The notes beneath the pieces are model-generated. The model saw only the letters and a program-made list of their open reading frames with translations, was not told the origin of the DNA and searched no databases. DNA of 10,841 bases from positions 1 through 10,841 of the forward strand of contig CAYZMH010000096.1 of assembly GCA_964479445.1 (NCBI GenBank). The letters run 5' to 3'. Shown piece by piece: positions 1 to 7,071 of this stretch. This DNA is from CAYZMH01 sp964479445. Its GTDB lineage: Bacteria > Bacteroidota > Bacteroidia > Bacteroidales > GCA-2748055. The position numbers and the translations under genes were made by a program. Position 1 is the first letter of the stretch. Each line of letters starts with the position of its first letter.

Positions 1-1356
1 CACAAGCTAACCGGCGCCCAGGTGAAGTTCAAAAACCTGGGGCTGCTCATTATCGACGAAGAGCAGAAGTTTGGAGTCTCGGTGAAAGAGAAACTGAAGC
101 GGATGAAGCTCAATGTGGACACCCTCACCCTGACCGCCACCCCGATTCCCCGGACCCTCCAGTTCTCCCTGATGGGAGCCAGGGATCTATCCATCATCCA
201 CACCCCTCCCCCCAACCGCCATCCCATCATTACCGAATTGCACCCCTTCAACGAGGATATCATCAGGGAGGCCATTGAATACGAGGTGAGCAGGGGCGGA
301 CAGGTCTTTTTTATCCATAACAGGGTGCAAAACATCCAGGAGGTGAAACTCATGGTAGACAAACTGCTTCCGGGGGTGCGCAGTGTGATAGCCCATGGAA
401 AAATGGAGGGAAAGAACCTGGAAAGTATCATGCTCGATTTCATGTCGGGGCACTACGATGTGCTGATTGCCACCACTATCATCGAATCCGGACTCGATAT
501 TCCCAACGCCAACACAATGATCATCAATAATGCTCACCATTTCGGACTGAGCGATCTGCACCAGCTCCGGGGCCGTGTGGGCAGGTCCAACAAGAAAGCG
601 TTCTGCTACCTGTTTGCCCCGCCCCTTACCGCGGTGACCCCCGAGGCGCGGCGCCGGCTGAAAGCCATCGAGGAGTTCTCCAGCCTGGGCAGCGGATTCA
701 ACATTGCCATGCAGGACCTGGATATCCGGGGAGCCGGTAACCTGCTGGGCGCCGAGCAGAGCGGGTTCATTGCCGATATCGGATTTGAAACCTACCACCG
801 GATATTATCGGAAGCCATCCAGGAGCTGAAGGATAACGAGTTCAGGAATGTCTTCGAGCGGCAGGAGGAAGCTGAGGTCGAGGAACCCCGCGATTTTGTG
901 ACCGACTGCCATATCGATACCGACCTGGAGCTGCTTCTTCCGGATTCCTATATCAGCAATATTTCGGAACGGATGCGTCTTTACCGCGAACTGGATAACC
1001 TCACCACCGCCGAAGAGATGGAAGCTTTTCGTAAGATGTTAACTGACCGGTTCGGACCCCTGCCACCTGCAGCCGCGGAACTGCTGCATGTAGTGGAGTT
1101 AAGGAGACTCGCCAAACAGACAGGTGTTGAAAAAATAGTCTTGAAAAATAATACCCTGATCACGTACTTTGTAAGCAATCCGGAATCGGCATTTTACCGC
1201 TCACATGCCTTCCACAGGATGATCGGGAACGTACAACGCAATCCGAAACTGTTCAGGATGCGTCAGGATGATGACCGGCTCAGTCTGCGTATCGATCATG
1301 TGGGCTCTGTGAAAGAAACATTCCGGGTACTGGAAAAACTCAATGCCGGGGAATAA
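1..1356 (+). CDS. mfd: Transcription-repair coupling factor Mfd, C-terminal part (5' end outside the window)
   Basis: Mfd is an ATP-driven DNA translocase that pushes stalled RNA polymerase off damaged DNA and recruits UvrA for nucleotide-excision repair. The frame is open from base 1, so the start, the UvrB-like module, the polymerase-interaction domain and helicase motif I lie outside the window. Visible superfamily 2 motifs, in order, are the DEEQ Walker B box (55-66), TATPIPRT of motif III (133-156), the IATTIIESGLDIP stretch of motif V (about 466-504) and QLRGRVGRS of motif VI (562-588). These are followed by the translocation (TRG) segment with DLDIRGAGNLLG (about 718-753). The remaining roughly 190 residues match the C-terminal D7 region. 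This order and the TRG segment separate Mfd from RecG. An internal GTG at 22 is not a real start because the upstream codons (HKLTGAQ) already fit the family. The TAA stop is followed by coaX after a short gap. Confidence 0.97.
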   Translation, partial: HKLTGAQVKFKNLGLLIIDEEQKFGVSVKEKLKRMKLNVDTLTLTATPIPRTLQFSLMGARDLSIIHTPPPNRHPIITELHPFNEDIIREAIEYEVSRGGQVFFIHNRVQNIQEVKLMVDKLLPGVRSVIAHGKMEGKNLESIMLDFMSGHYDVLIATTIIESGLDIPNANTMIINNAHHFGLSDLHQLRGRVGRSNKKAFCYLFAPPLTAVTPEARRRLKAIEEFSSLGSGFNIAMQDLDIRGAGNLLGAEQSGFIADIGFETYHRILSEAIQELKDNEFRNVFERQEEAEVEEPRDFVTDCHIDTDLELLLPDSYISNISERMRLYRELDNLTTAEEMEAFRKMLTDRFGPLPPAAAELLHVVELRRLAKQTGVEKIVLKNNTLITYFVSNPESAFYRSHAFHRMIGNVQRNPKLFRMRQDDDRLSLRIDHVGSVKETFRVLEKLNAGE

Positions 1357-1386
1357 CCCCGCAAAACCATGGGAAGCAAAGGGCGT

Positions 1387-2136
1387 ATGAATCTAGTCAT
1401 CGATCTGGGTAACAGCTACGGCAAAATTGCCGTTTGTGAAGGGATGGAGATCATCGAAAGTGCCGTCTATCCGGCCATTACCATCAAAGAGATCGGCTAT
1501 TTCATCACCGCTTACCCCTCACTGAAAGGTGCGATATTCTCCAGCGTCGCCAACCATTCCAGGGAGATCATCGACTTTTTAGGGGGTGAATTCAATTACT
1601 TTTTGGAATTGAACACTACCACGCCCATTCCGCTGAAGAACCTGTATAAAACCCCGGAGACCCTCGGATATGACCGTATCGCTGCGGTGACCGGTGCATA
1701 TACGATTTATCCCGGCAGCAACGTTCTAGTAATTGATGCCGGAACTGCGATCACGTATGACCTAGTGACCGATGCCGGAGAATACCTTGGAGGAAGCATC
1801 TCCCCGGGGTTGAGTATGCGATTTAAAGCTTTGCACCGGTTCACAAACAGGCTCCCCATGGTGGAACCCGGGGAGGAGAAAGCTGAATTGATCGGTGTAT
1901 CGACCAAACAGGCCATCGCTTCGGGCGTGATCAACGGGATCCTCTTTGAAATCGAGGGGACTATTTCAGCTGTAAGTGAGCAATTTAAAAAAGTGAAGGT
2001 GGTTATGACAGGCGGAGATGCAAAATCCTTTGATAAAAAAGTAAAAAATAGCATCTTTGTGCATTCGCACCTGAATCTTATTGGATTAAACAGAATATTA
2101 GACCATAATGCCGAAATCAGTCATACATCGCATTAG
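1387..2136 (+). CDS. coaX: Type III pantothenate kinase (CoaX)
   Basis: CoaX phosphorylates pantothenate to 4'-phosphopantothenate, the first step of coenzyme A synthesis, in the cytosol. It belongs to the ASKHA fold. The protein opens with MNLVIDLGNS, the phosphate-binding loop with Asp6. It then has GYDR (residues 94-97), DAGTAITYD (117-125, with the second catalytic-site Asp) and a GGSISPGL stretch near residue 134. A late TGGDA motif suits the second ATP-binding half. At 249 residues it has the usual family length. An in-frame ATG at 1369 would add six residues (MGSKGR). I chose 1387 because family members normally begin directly at M-x-L-x-I-D-x-G-N, but the longer form cannot be excluded. 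The gene follows mfd by 30 nt (12 nt for the longer form), and its last 29 nt overlap the next gene, so co-transcription is likely. Confidence 0.95.
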   Translation: MNLVIDLGNSYGKIAVCEGMEIIESAVYPAITIKEIGYFITAYPSLKGAIFSSVANHSREIIDFLGGEFNYFLELNTTTPIPLKNLYKTPETLGYDRIAAVTGAYTIYPGSNVLVIDAGTAITYDLVTDAGEYLGGSISPGLSMRFKALHRFTNRLPMVEPGEEKAELIGVSTKQAIASGVINGILFEIEGTISAVSEQFKKVKVVMTGGDAKSFDKKVKNSIFVHSHLNLIGLNRILDHNAEISHTSH

Positions 2137-3406
2137 CATCTTTTTGGTGCTGATGCTGACAACTCTCCCTCTCTTTTCGCAATTCAATACCTATTCTCCC
2201 TACACGAGGTTCGGACTGGGAGACCTGTCCCGGAAGGGATTCGGCCAGAACCTCTCCATGGGAGGAGCAGGCATCGCCTTGCAGGAAGGGGATGTGCTCA
2301 ATTATATCAATCCGGCTTCCTATGTTGCCCGTGATAGCATGTCGGTCTTATTTGACTTCGGTCTGAACGGGTACGCCAACCAGTACGAGACCCTGGATTA
2401 TGAGAACATGTGGTACAATGCCAATTTTCATCACATTGCCATCTCAGCCCCAATCGGGAAACATATGGGTATGGCAGCGGGACTGGTTCCATACAGCAGT
2501 GTGGGGTACAACATGAAACAGGAGTATAATAACCTTCCTACGGGGGATCCGCTTGACTTCTATTATTCGGGAGACGGGGGAATCATGAACTTTTTCCTGG
2601 GAACATCGGTTCAGTTTTTCGACCGGGTATCCCTTGGTGTAAACATGAATTACCTGCTCGGGAACCTTAACCGCAACCGCTATATCGACTTTCCCACCCG
2701 GCAGGGACTTGCAGTGACCCGGGCCGACGAGTCCATTGTGGTGGGGCACACCCTGTTCAATTTCGGACTTCAATACAAAGAGACCTTCGGGGAGCGCTTC
2801 TTCTTCGTGGTTGGTGCCACCTATGACCTGGAGACCAATCTTAAGTCGAGTCATTATACCAATATCACCAACGAGTTCCCGGGATCGGGTCAGTGGCTGA
2901 GCGACAGTGTATACGTATCGGAAGTAATGGATATTACGCGGGATACACTGGCCAATCCAATAACCATACCTTCCAAACTGGGAGTGGGTCTGTCTTTTGG
3001 TATTCCCAATAAACTGGTAGTTACCGGTGATTATACCATGCAGGACTGGTCAAATACCATGGAAGGTGATAACTACAAGCTCGTCAATGCCAGCTCCATG
3101 AACCTGGGACTGGAGTATACACCCGATTATGAGGCTTTGAGAGGCTATCATAAATTAATGTCCTACAGGCTGGGGGGATACTACTCTAACTACTATTTGC
3201 AGGTGAACGGACAACAGATTAAAGATTATGGCATAACTTTTGGAGTAGGACTACCAATGAAGAACTCGAAAACTTCATTTAATTTTACCTTTACGCTGGG
3301 AACCAGGGGTTCACTGGAGAACAATTTGATAAAAGAAAATTATGGAATTGCCACATTTAATGTAACTTTGCACGATCTTTGGTTTTTTAAGCGCAAATTT
3401 GAATAG
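2108..3406 (+). CDS. Outer-membrane beta-barrel protein, OMPP1/FadL-like, function unknown
   Basis: This 432-residue protein is probably an outer-membrane barrel. It starts with a basic n-region and a hydrophobic core (residues about 9-22), with predicted cleavage at S24/Q25, a common Bacteroidota pattern. The mature N-terminus carries YSPYTRFGLGD (29-39), SMGGAG (50-55) and NPASY (68-72). These resemble the N-terminal hatch and first strands of the FadL/OMPP1 group. The rest is rich in alternating aromatic and glycine strands (for example NFGLQYKETFG), and it ends in LWFFKRKFE, a terminal strand plus basic tail typical of Bacteroidota barrels. The start lies inside coaX, overlapping by 29 nt. 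The next in-frame ATG (about 2153) would remove the signal peptide's basic end, so 2108 is preferred. A hydrophobic-compound transporter is one possibility, but the substrate cannot be read from the sequence. Confidence 0.83.
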   Translation: MPKSVIHRISIFLVLMLTTLPLFSQFNTYSPYTRFGLGDLSRKGFGQNLSMGGAGIALQEGDVLNYINPASYVARDSMSVLFDFGLNGYANQYETLDYENMWYNANFHHIAISAPIGKHMGMAAGLVPYSSVGYNMKQEYNNLPTGDPLDFYYSGDGGIMNFFLGTSVQFFDRVSLGVNMNYLLGNLNRNRYIDFPTRQGLAVTRADESIVVGHTLFNFGLQYKETFGERFFFVVGATYDLETNLKSSHYTNITNEFPGSGQWLSDSVYVSEVMDITRDTLANPITIPSKLGVGLSFGIPNKLVVTGDYTMQDWSNTMEGDNYKLVNASSMNLGLEYTPDYEALRGYHKLMSYRLGGYYSNYYLQVNGQQIKDYGITFGVGLPMKNSKTSFNFTFTLGTRGSLENNLIKENYGIATFNVTLHDLWFFKRKFE

Positions 3407-3431
3407 TGATAACAGGATAATATTGCAAACC

Positions 3432-4778
3432 ATGAAAACGGTAAGAACGAAATCCATTTATCTCACGTTAGCGGCACTGTTGTTCATGATGCCTCTCATG
3501 GCCCAGACAGGGATGGAAGACGGATCGAAGTACGGACAGGGACAGGACAGTATTAACTGCCTGATGAATCTATCTTTGTACCGGGAATTTTTCAAGCATA
3601 ACAATTACCGGGATGCTATCGCTCCCTGGAGAAAAGTTTTTTCTGAATGTCCGGCCTCCAGCGAGCGCATGTATGTGGATGGTGTCAAGATGTATAAGTC
3701 GTTTATTTCTAAAGAGAAAGAAGAAGCCCGCGAAGAGGAAATGATTGATACCCTGATGCTCATCTACGACCGGCGCCAGGAGTACTTCAATGATGAAGCC
3801 AATGTACTCGGACGAAAAGCCATCGATCTGTTACGGTATCGCCGGGATGACATCGAAGCCATCGAGGAGGCCCATGGGTATCTCTCGCGAAGTGTGGAGC
3901 TGGATAAAAACGATACACGGGATGCGGTAATTATTACTTTTGTTACATCCAGCATCACCCTTAATAAAGCTGGTGTACTCGATCAAAACCAAACGATTTC
4001 CGATTATTTCCAATCCGCCGAGATTGTGGATTACAACCTGGAAAAAAACTCCAGGAGCCGACGCTGGGAACGTGCCAAGGAGATAATCGATGAGAATATG
4101 ATTGAGAGTGGTATCCTTACCTGTGAAGCATTGAACGGGTACTTTGAACCCAAATTCGAAGAACGCAAGAACAACGAAGAGTTCCTGAACAAGGTGATCA
4201 ACTTCTATTACGAATCGGGTTGTGACCGTGCCGACCTGTACGTCAGGGCATCGGAAAAACTTTACCAGATAAATCCCTCCCCGGAATCGGCATACAACGT
4301 GGCTCGCCTTTTTGTTGCCAAAGAGGAGTATGAGAAGGCCGTTAAATACTACAAGGAAGCAGTGGGTGGTTCAGATATAAAGCCGGAAACCCAGGCCAAT
4401 TATTATTACGAACTGGGACTGGTTACCAATGTGATGAAAAATTATTGCGATGCCATCAACTATGCAAGGGAAGCGGTAAAACTTGACGAAGATCTTGGCG
4501 ATGCGTACCTGTTGATGGGCGACAGCTTTATCGCAAGCAGAAAGAACCTGGGCAGCGAGTTTGAGCAGCGCACCGCCTTCTGGGCAGCTGTGGACAAGTA
4601 TATCCAGGCCAAGAATGCCGATCCCTCCCTGGCCGACGAAGCCAACCAGCGAATAGCCGATTACGTGGATATGTATCCCAACAAGGAGGAGATCTTTTTC
4701 CGTGAACTGGAAGAGGGAGATTCCTACCTTGTAAAAGGATGCATCAACGAATATACTACGGTTCGGGCAAGAGACTAG
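3432..4778 (+). CDS. Secreted tetratricopeptide-repeat protein
   Basis: This is a probable periplasmic, 448-residue helical repeat protein. The chosen start, MKTVRTKSIY, gives a textbook signal peptide with a hydrophobic core and likely cleavage between Ala and Gln in PLMAQTG. An in-frame ATG at 3399 would add 11 residues and overlap the previous gene by 8 nt, but would bury the signal peptide, so 3432 is preferred (25 nt after the barrel gene). TPR-like helix pairs are clearest from about residue 280 to 375, with A-x-x-Y patterns such as EEYEKAVKYYKEAV and NYCDAINYAREAVKLD. The N-terminal half is helical and charged, with weaker repeats. TPR proteins bind peptides or partner proteins. Its place between an outer-membrane barrel and lptC suggests a role in envelope assembly, but no enzyme motif is present and the partner is unknown. 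It is followed by a strong hairpin terminator. Confidence 0.85.
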   Translation: MKTVRTKSIYLTLAALLFMMPLMAQTGMEDGSKYGQGQDSINCLMNLSLYREFFKHNNYRDAIAPWRKVFSECPASSERMYVDGVKMYKSFISKEKEEAREEEMIDTLMLIYDRRQEYFNDEANVLGRKAIDLLRYRRDDIEAIEEAHGYLSRSVELDKNDTRDAVIITFVTSSITLNKAGVLDQNQTISDYFQSAEIVDYNLEKNSRSRRWERAKEIIDENMIESGILTCEALNGYFEPKFEERKNNEEFLNKVINFYYESGCDRADLYVRASEKLYQINPSPESAYNVARLFVAKEEYEKAVKYYKEAVGGSDIKPETQANYYYELGLVTNVMKNYCDAINYAREAVKLDEDLGDAYLLMGDSFIASRKNLGSEFEQRTAFWAAVDKYIQAKNADPSLADEANQRIADYVDMYPNKEEIFFRELEEGDSYLVKGCINEYTTVRARD

Positions 4779-4798
4779 GAACCAGATTTGAAACCCAT

Positions 4799-4862
4799 AA
4801 GCTGTCTGTAAGGTTGGTAACCTGTTTATCGGGGAAAACGCTAACTTTACAGACAGTTTTTT
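4799..4862 (+). terminator. Rho-independent terminator-like hairpin between the TPR gene and lptC
   Basis: A 14-bp stem pairs 4802-4815 (CTGTCTGTAAGGTT) with 4843-4856 (AACTTTACAGACAG). It contains one G-U pair, encloses a 27-nt loop, and is followed by six T (4857-4862). A further A-A/T-T pairing at 4799-4800 flanks the stem. The hairpin lies 20 nt after the TPR stop codon and ends only 4 nt before the lptC ATG. The loop side includes a smaller alternative hairpin, AGGTT-GGT-AACCT (4811-4823), that competes for the inner five pairs. The structure should end transcription of the upstream block at least partly; its efficiency is unknown. Confidence 0.8.
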
Positions 4863-4866
4863 GATA

Positions 4867-5427
4867 ATGAACAGGAACCTGTTTTACATATGCATCCTCG
4901 GTGTGTTACCGCTAATGCTGGCAAGTTGCGAGAACGACATTGAGAAGATCAACCTGCTCACGGGCGACAGGACCTATCCCGATATCACCGGTGAAGACAT
5001 TGAAGTAATCTACAGCGATTCTGCCAATGTCAAGGTACAGTTGCTGGCCGAGGAACTCAAACAGTACAATACAATCGATGAGCCCTATATTGAATTCCCC
5101 GAAGGTCTGCATGTCTATTTCTATGATGATTCCATGCAGATTGAATCAGAGATCAGGGCCGATTATACCATCTACTATATAGAGGAAAAGCTCTGGCATG
5201 CAAGGGGAAATGTGATCGCCCGGAACATAAAGAAAGGAGACCGGTTAAACTCCGAAGAGTTATACTGGGACGAGGAGAAGGAGATCATCTACTCCAACAC
5301 CTTTACCCGCATTGAAAATGAAAAAGGAACGTTTTACGGACAAAACGGTTTTGAATCCAATCAGTCTCTCACCAAATGGAGGCTGATCGGCAGCCGTGGA
5401 GTTGTAAATGTACAGGAAGATGAATAA
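4867..5427 (+). CDS. lptC: LPS export ABC transporter periplasmic protein LptC (lipoprotein form)
   Basis: LptC receives lipopolysaccharide from the LptB2FG extractor in the inner membrane and passes it to LptA in the periplasmic bridge. This 186-residue protein has a lipoprotein signal: hydrophobic residues 5-18, lipobox L-A-S-C with the acceptor Cys21. Classical proteobacterial LptC is instead held by a transmembrane helix. The LptC/OstA-like beta-jellyroll runs from about residue 48 to 180, with typical stretches such as YIEFPEGLHVYFYD, WHARGNV and ELYWDEEKEIIYS, then a WRLIGSRGVV ending. The start is the ATG at 4867; a TTG at 4861 would add two residues and lies in the terminator T tract. 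No Shine-Dalgarno sequence is visible. The 3' end overlaps the next gene by 20 nt. Assignment to LptC is based on motif order, length and conserved neighbourhood. Confidence 0.9.
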   Translation: MNRNLFYICILGVLPLMLASCENDIEKINLLTGDRTYPDITGEDIEVIYSDSANVKVQLLAEELKQYNTIDEPYIEFPEGLHVYFYDDSMQIESEIRADYTIYYIEEKLWHARGNVIARNIKKGDRLNSEELYWDEEKEIIYSNTFTRIENEKGTFYGQNGFESNQSLTKWRLIGSRGVVNVQEDE

Positions 5428-5605
5428 CAGGGCAGGTACCGTACTGGAAGTGATATGGTTTGTGATGGGAGGCTTTTTCCTTTTCATCGGAGTCGGGGAG
5501 GTTATGGATACCGGCTTTGGTGAAAACTGGTACTACCTGGCATTTTCCCTCCTGGCTTTTGTTATGTATTACAGGCGAAGACGCATGAGATTATCCGATA
5601 AATAG
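5408..5605 (+). CDS. Small two-helix inner-membrane protein, uncharacterised
   Basis: I do not recognise a named family for this 65-residue protein. It has two hydrophobic segments, about residues 13-32 (VLEVIWFVMGGFFLFIGVG) and 42-55 (YYLAFSLLAFVMYY). They are separated by a short polar loop containing DTGFGEN. The basic N-terminus (YRK, R) and the YRRRRMR C-terminus predict that both ends lie in the cytoplasm. The gene starts inside lptC (20-nt overlap) and stops 1 nt before the corC-like ATG, so translational coupling is likely. A GGAG motif at 5398-5401 is well placed for the ATG at 5408. An ATG at 5420 (61 residues) is the alternative, overlapping lptC by 8 nt. Tight packing, balanced membrane topology and absence of a better frame argue that it is real. 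A role as an accessory subunit to a neighbouring membrane protein is inference only. Confidence 0.78.
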   Translation: MYRKMNNRAGTVLEVIWFVMGGFFLFIGVGEVMDTGFGENWYYLAFSLLAFVMYYRRRRMRLSDK

Positions 5606-5606
5606 A

Positions 5607-6878
5607 ATGCCCGAGCTTGTCATTATACTGGTAGCTATCGCTTTTTCCGCATTCTTCTCAGGGATGGAGATTGCCTTCATCTCCTCCAATAAGCTTCGTA
5701 TAGAGATCGACCGGAAGCACAACGATTTCCCTTCCCGCATTCTTGCGATCTTTACCCACCATCCTTCCCGTTACATCGCTACCATGCTGGTGGGAAACAA
5801 CATTGCGCTGGTGATATACGGACTCTCTTTTGCCCGGTTGCTGGACAGTCCGCTTCGTGAACAGTTACAGATCGAATCGGAAGCCGCTGTGTTGATTATA
5901 CAAACGATCCTGAGCACTCTGCTCATCCTGATCACGGCCGAGTTTCTGCCAAAAACCCTTTTCAGGATTAACCCCAATGCCCTGCTGAAAGTGTTCTCCC
6001 TGCCCGTACTGCTATTCTACCTCCTGCTTTATCCGGTCACGCTGCTCACCATATTAATTTCCAATTTTACCATGCGCTACCTCCTCAGGGTACCTGTTGA
6101 GAATGGATCGCCCGAGCCGGTTTTCGGCAAGGTGGACCTGAACCACCTGGTAATGGAGAGTAACCAGCAGGAGACAGAAGACCGGGAAGAACTCAAAGAC
6201 CTTAAGCTTTTTAAAAATGCACTGGAACTCTCTACCCTCAAAGTGCGGGATTGTATGATCCCCCGTACAGAGATCGTTTCCCTGGAGATTGAATCTCCGG
6301 TGGAGGAGTTGATGAATGCTTTTAATGAGACCGGGTACAGCCGTATCCTGGTATACCGGGAATCAATCGACAATGTGATCGGATATGTCAACTCAAAAGA
6401 TATGTTTCATACCCCGGAACACATCGGGAATCATTTAAAATCGCTTCCCATAGTGCCGGAGACCCTCCCGGTGAATAAGATGTTGCGCACTTTCATCAGG
6501 GACGGAAAAAGCATTGCCCTTGTATTGGACGAATACGGGGGTACCTCGGGTATTATCACAACGGAAGACATCATCGAAGAGATCTTTGGAGAGATTGAAG
6601 ATGAGCACGATACGGTGGAACTGATCGAGAAAAAGGTCGATGCCCATACCTATCGTTTTTCCGGCCGCCTGGAGATTGACTACCTTAATGAACAGTATAA
6701 CCTTGACCTTCCGGAGTCGGAAGAGTACGATACGCTGGCCGGACTTATTATCTTTCACCACGAGAACATCCCCGATGTGAATGAAACCATCGGCATCAGG
6801 GATTTTAATATCCGCATCTCCAGGGTGAGTGCCAATCGAATCAAGGAAGTTTTATTAATGATGCCCCCGGAAGTGTAA
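5607..6878 (+). CDS. CNNM/CorC-type (HlyC/CorC, "hemolysin") membrane protein with CBS pair
   Basis: This 423-residue protein has the standard three-part structure of the CorC/HlyC/CNNM group, linked to Mg2+ (or Co2+) efflux and homeostasis. An N-terminal DUF21/CNNM membrane domain (about residues 1-165) carries FSGMEIAFISS, MLVGNNIALVIYG and AEFLPKTLFR. A cytosolic CBS-domain pair (about 200-325) begins at CMIPRTEIVSLE and ends in ALVLDEYGGTSGIITTEDI, with Asp308 opening DEYGG. A C-terminal transporter-associated CorC_HlyC domain (about 340-420) contains FSGRLEIDYLNE and EYDTLAGLII. CBS pairs in the family bind Mg-ATP. Despite the old "hemolysin" name there is no toxin signature. GldE of gliding flavobacteria is a related paralogue, but the lptC context here differs from the gldE neighbourhood, so I give no symbol. 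The start follows the small membrane gene by 1 nt with no Shine-Dalgarno site. Transport activity is inferred from the family. Confidence 0.93.
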   Translation: MPELVIILVAIAFSAFFSGMEIAFISSNKLRIEIDRKHNDFPSRILAIFTHHPSRYIATMLVGNNIALVIYGLSFARLLDSPLREQLQIESEAAVLIIQTILSTLLILITAEFLPKTLFRINPNALLKVFSLPVLLFYLLLYPVTLLTILISNFTMRYLLRVPVENGSPEPVFGKVDLNHLVMESNQQETEDREELKDLKLFKNALELSTLKVRDCMIPRTEIVSLEIESPVEELMNAFNETGYSRILVYRESIDNVIGYVNSKDMFHTPEHIGNHLKSLPIVPETLPVNKMLRTFIRDGKSIALVLDEYGGTSGIITTEDIIEEIFGEIEDEHDTVELIEKKVDAHTYRFSGRLEIDYLNEQYNLDLPESEEYDTLAGLIIFHHENIPDVNETIGIRDFNIRISRVSANRIKEVLLMMPPEV

Positions 6879-6962
6879 GGGCGAAACAGGTACGAATCAT
6901 GCCTTCGGCAGCCGTTCCGGGTAACCTTCACGATGAAAGTTCCATACCACTGTAGCCTAAAC

Positions 6963-6998
6963 AAGTAGGTGTTGGGGGATTTACCTGATTCTTTTTTT
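6963..6998 (+). terminator. Weak possible terminator after the corC-like gene
   Basis: An imperfect stem pairs AAGTAGGT (6963-6970) with ACCTGATT (6983-6990). It has four firm pairs (AGGT/ACCT), one G-U, one mismatch and two A-T pairs, with a 12-nt loop, and is followed by C and seven T (6992-6998). The T tract is strong but the stem is poor. The same T tract forms the upstream element of the proposed promoter. The rest of the 193-nt gap (6879-6962) shows no convincing gene, RNA or repeat, only a trivial TGCC-TTC-GGCA hairpin at 6900-6910. Confidence 0.35.
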
Positions 6999-7024
6999 GT
7001 TTCAACCTAGAATTGCTATATTCG
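6997..7024 (+). promoter_or_regulatory. Probable Bacteroidota-type sigma promoter of the ppiD-like gene
   Basis: TTG at 6997-6999, at the end of a T run, is separated by 17 nt from TATATTCG (7017-7024). The latter matches the Bacteroidota -7 consensus TAnnTTTG at all but one fixed position. The spacing falls in the range reported for the -33/-7 promoters of this phylum. Transcription would begin near 7030 and give a leader of about 40 nt that is A-rich just before the ATG at 7072. It would make the isomerase gene a separate transcription unit. This is read from consensus only. Confidence 0.6.
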
Positions 7025-7071
7025 TACGCTTAAAAATCGAACTCAAATAACACGGAAATATTCAGAAATAA

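Noticed and set aside
187..798. 203-codon minus-strand open frame opposite mfd
   Set aside because: The sense frame carries helicase motifs throughout, and the antisense translation resembles no family.
5607..6878. Haemolysin or gliding protein GldE
   Set aside because: The "hemolysin" label is historical for the CorC/HlyC group and no toxin feature is seen. The gliding assignment would need a gldE-type neighbourhood, which is absent here.
6899..6955. 18-residue ORF (starting MPSAAVPG) in the gap before the ppiD-like gene
   Set aside because: It is very short, with no ribosome-binding site and no hydrophobic or leader-peptide character. It is not linked to the proposed promoter, which lies downstream of it.
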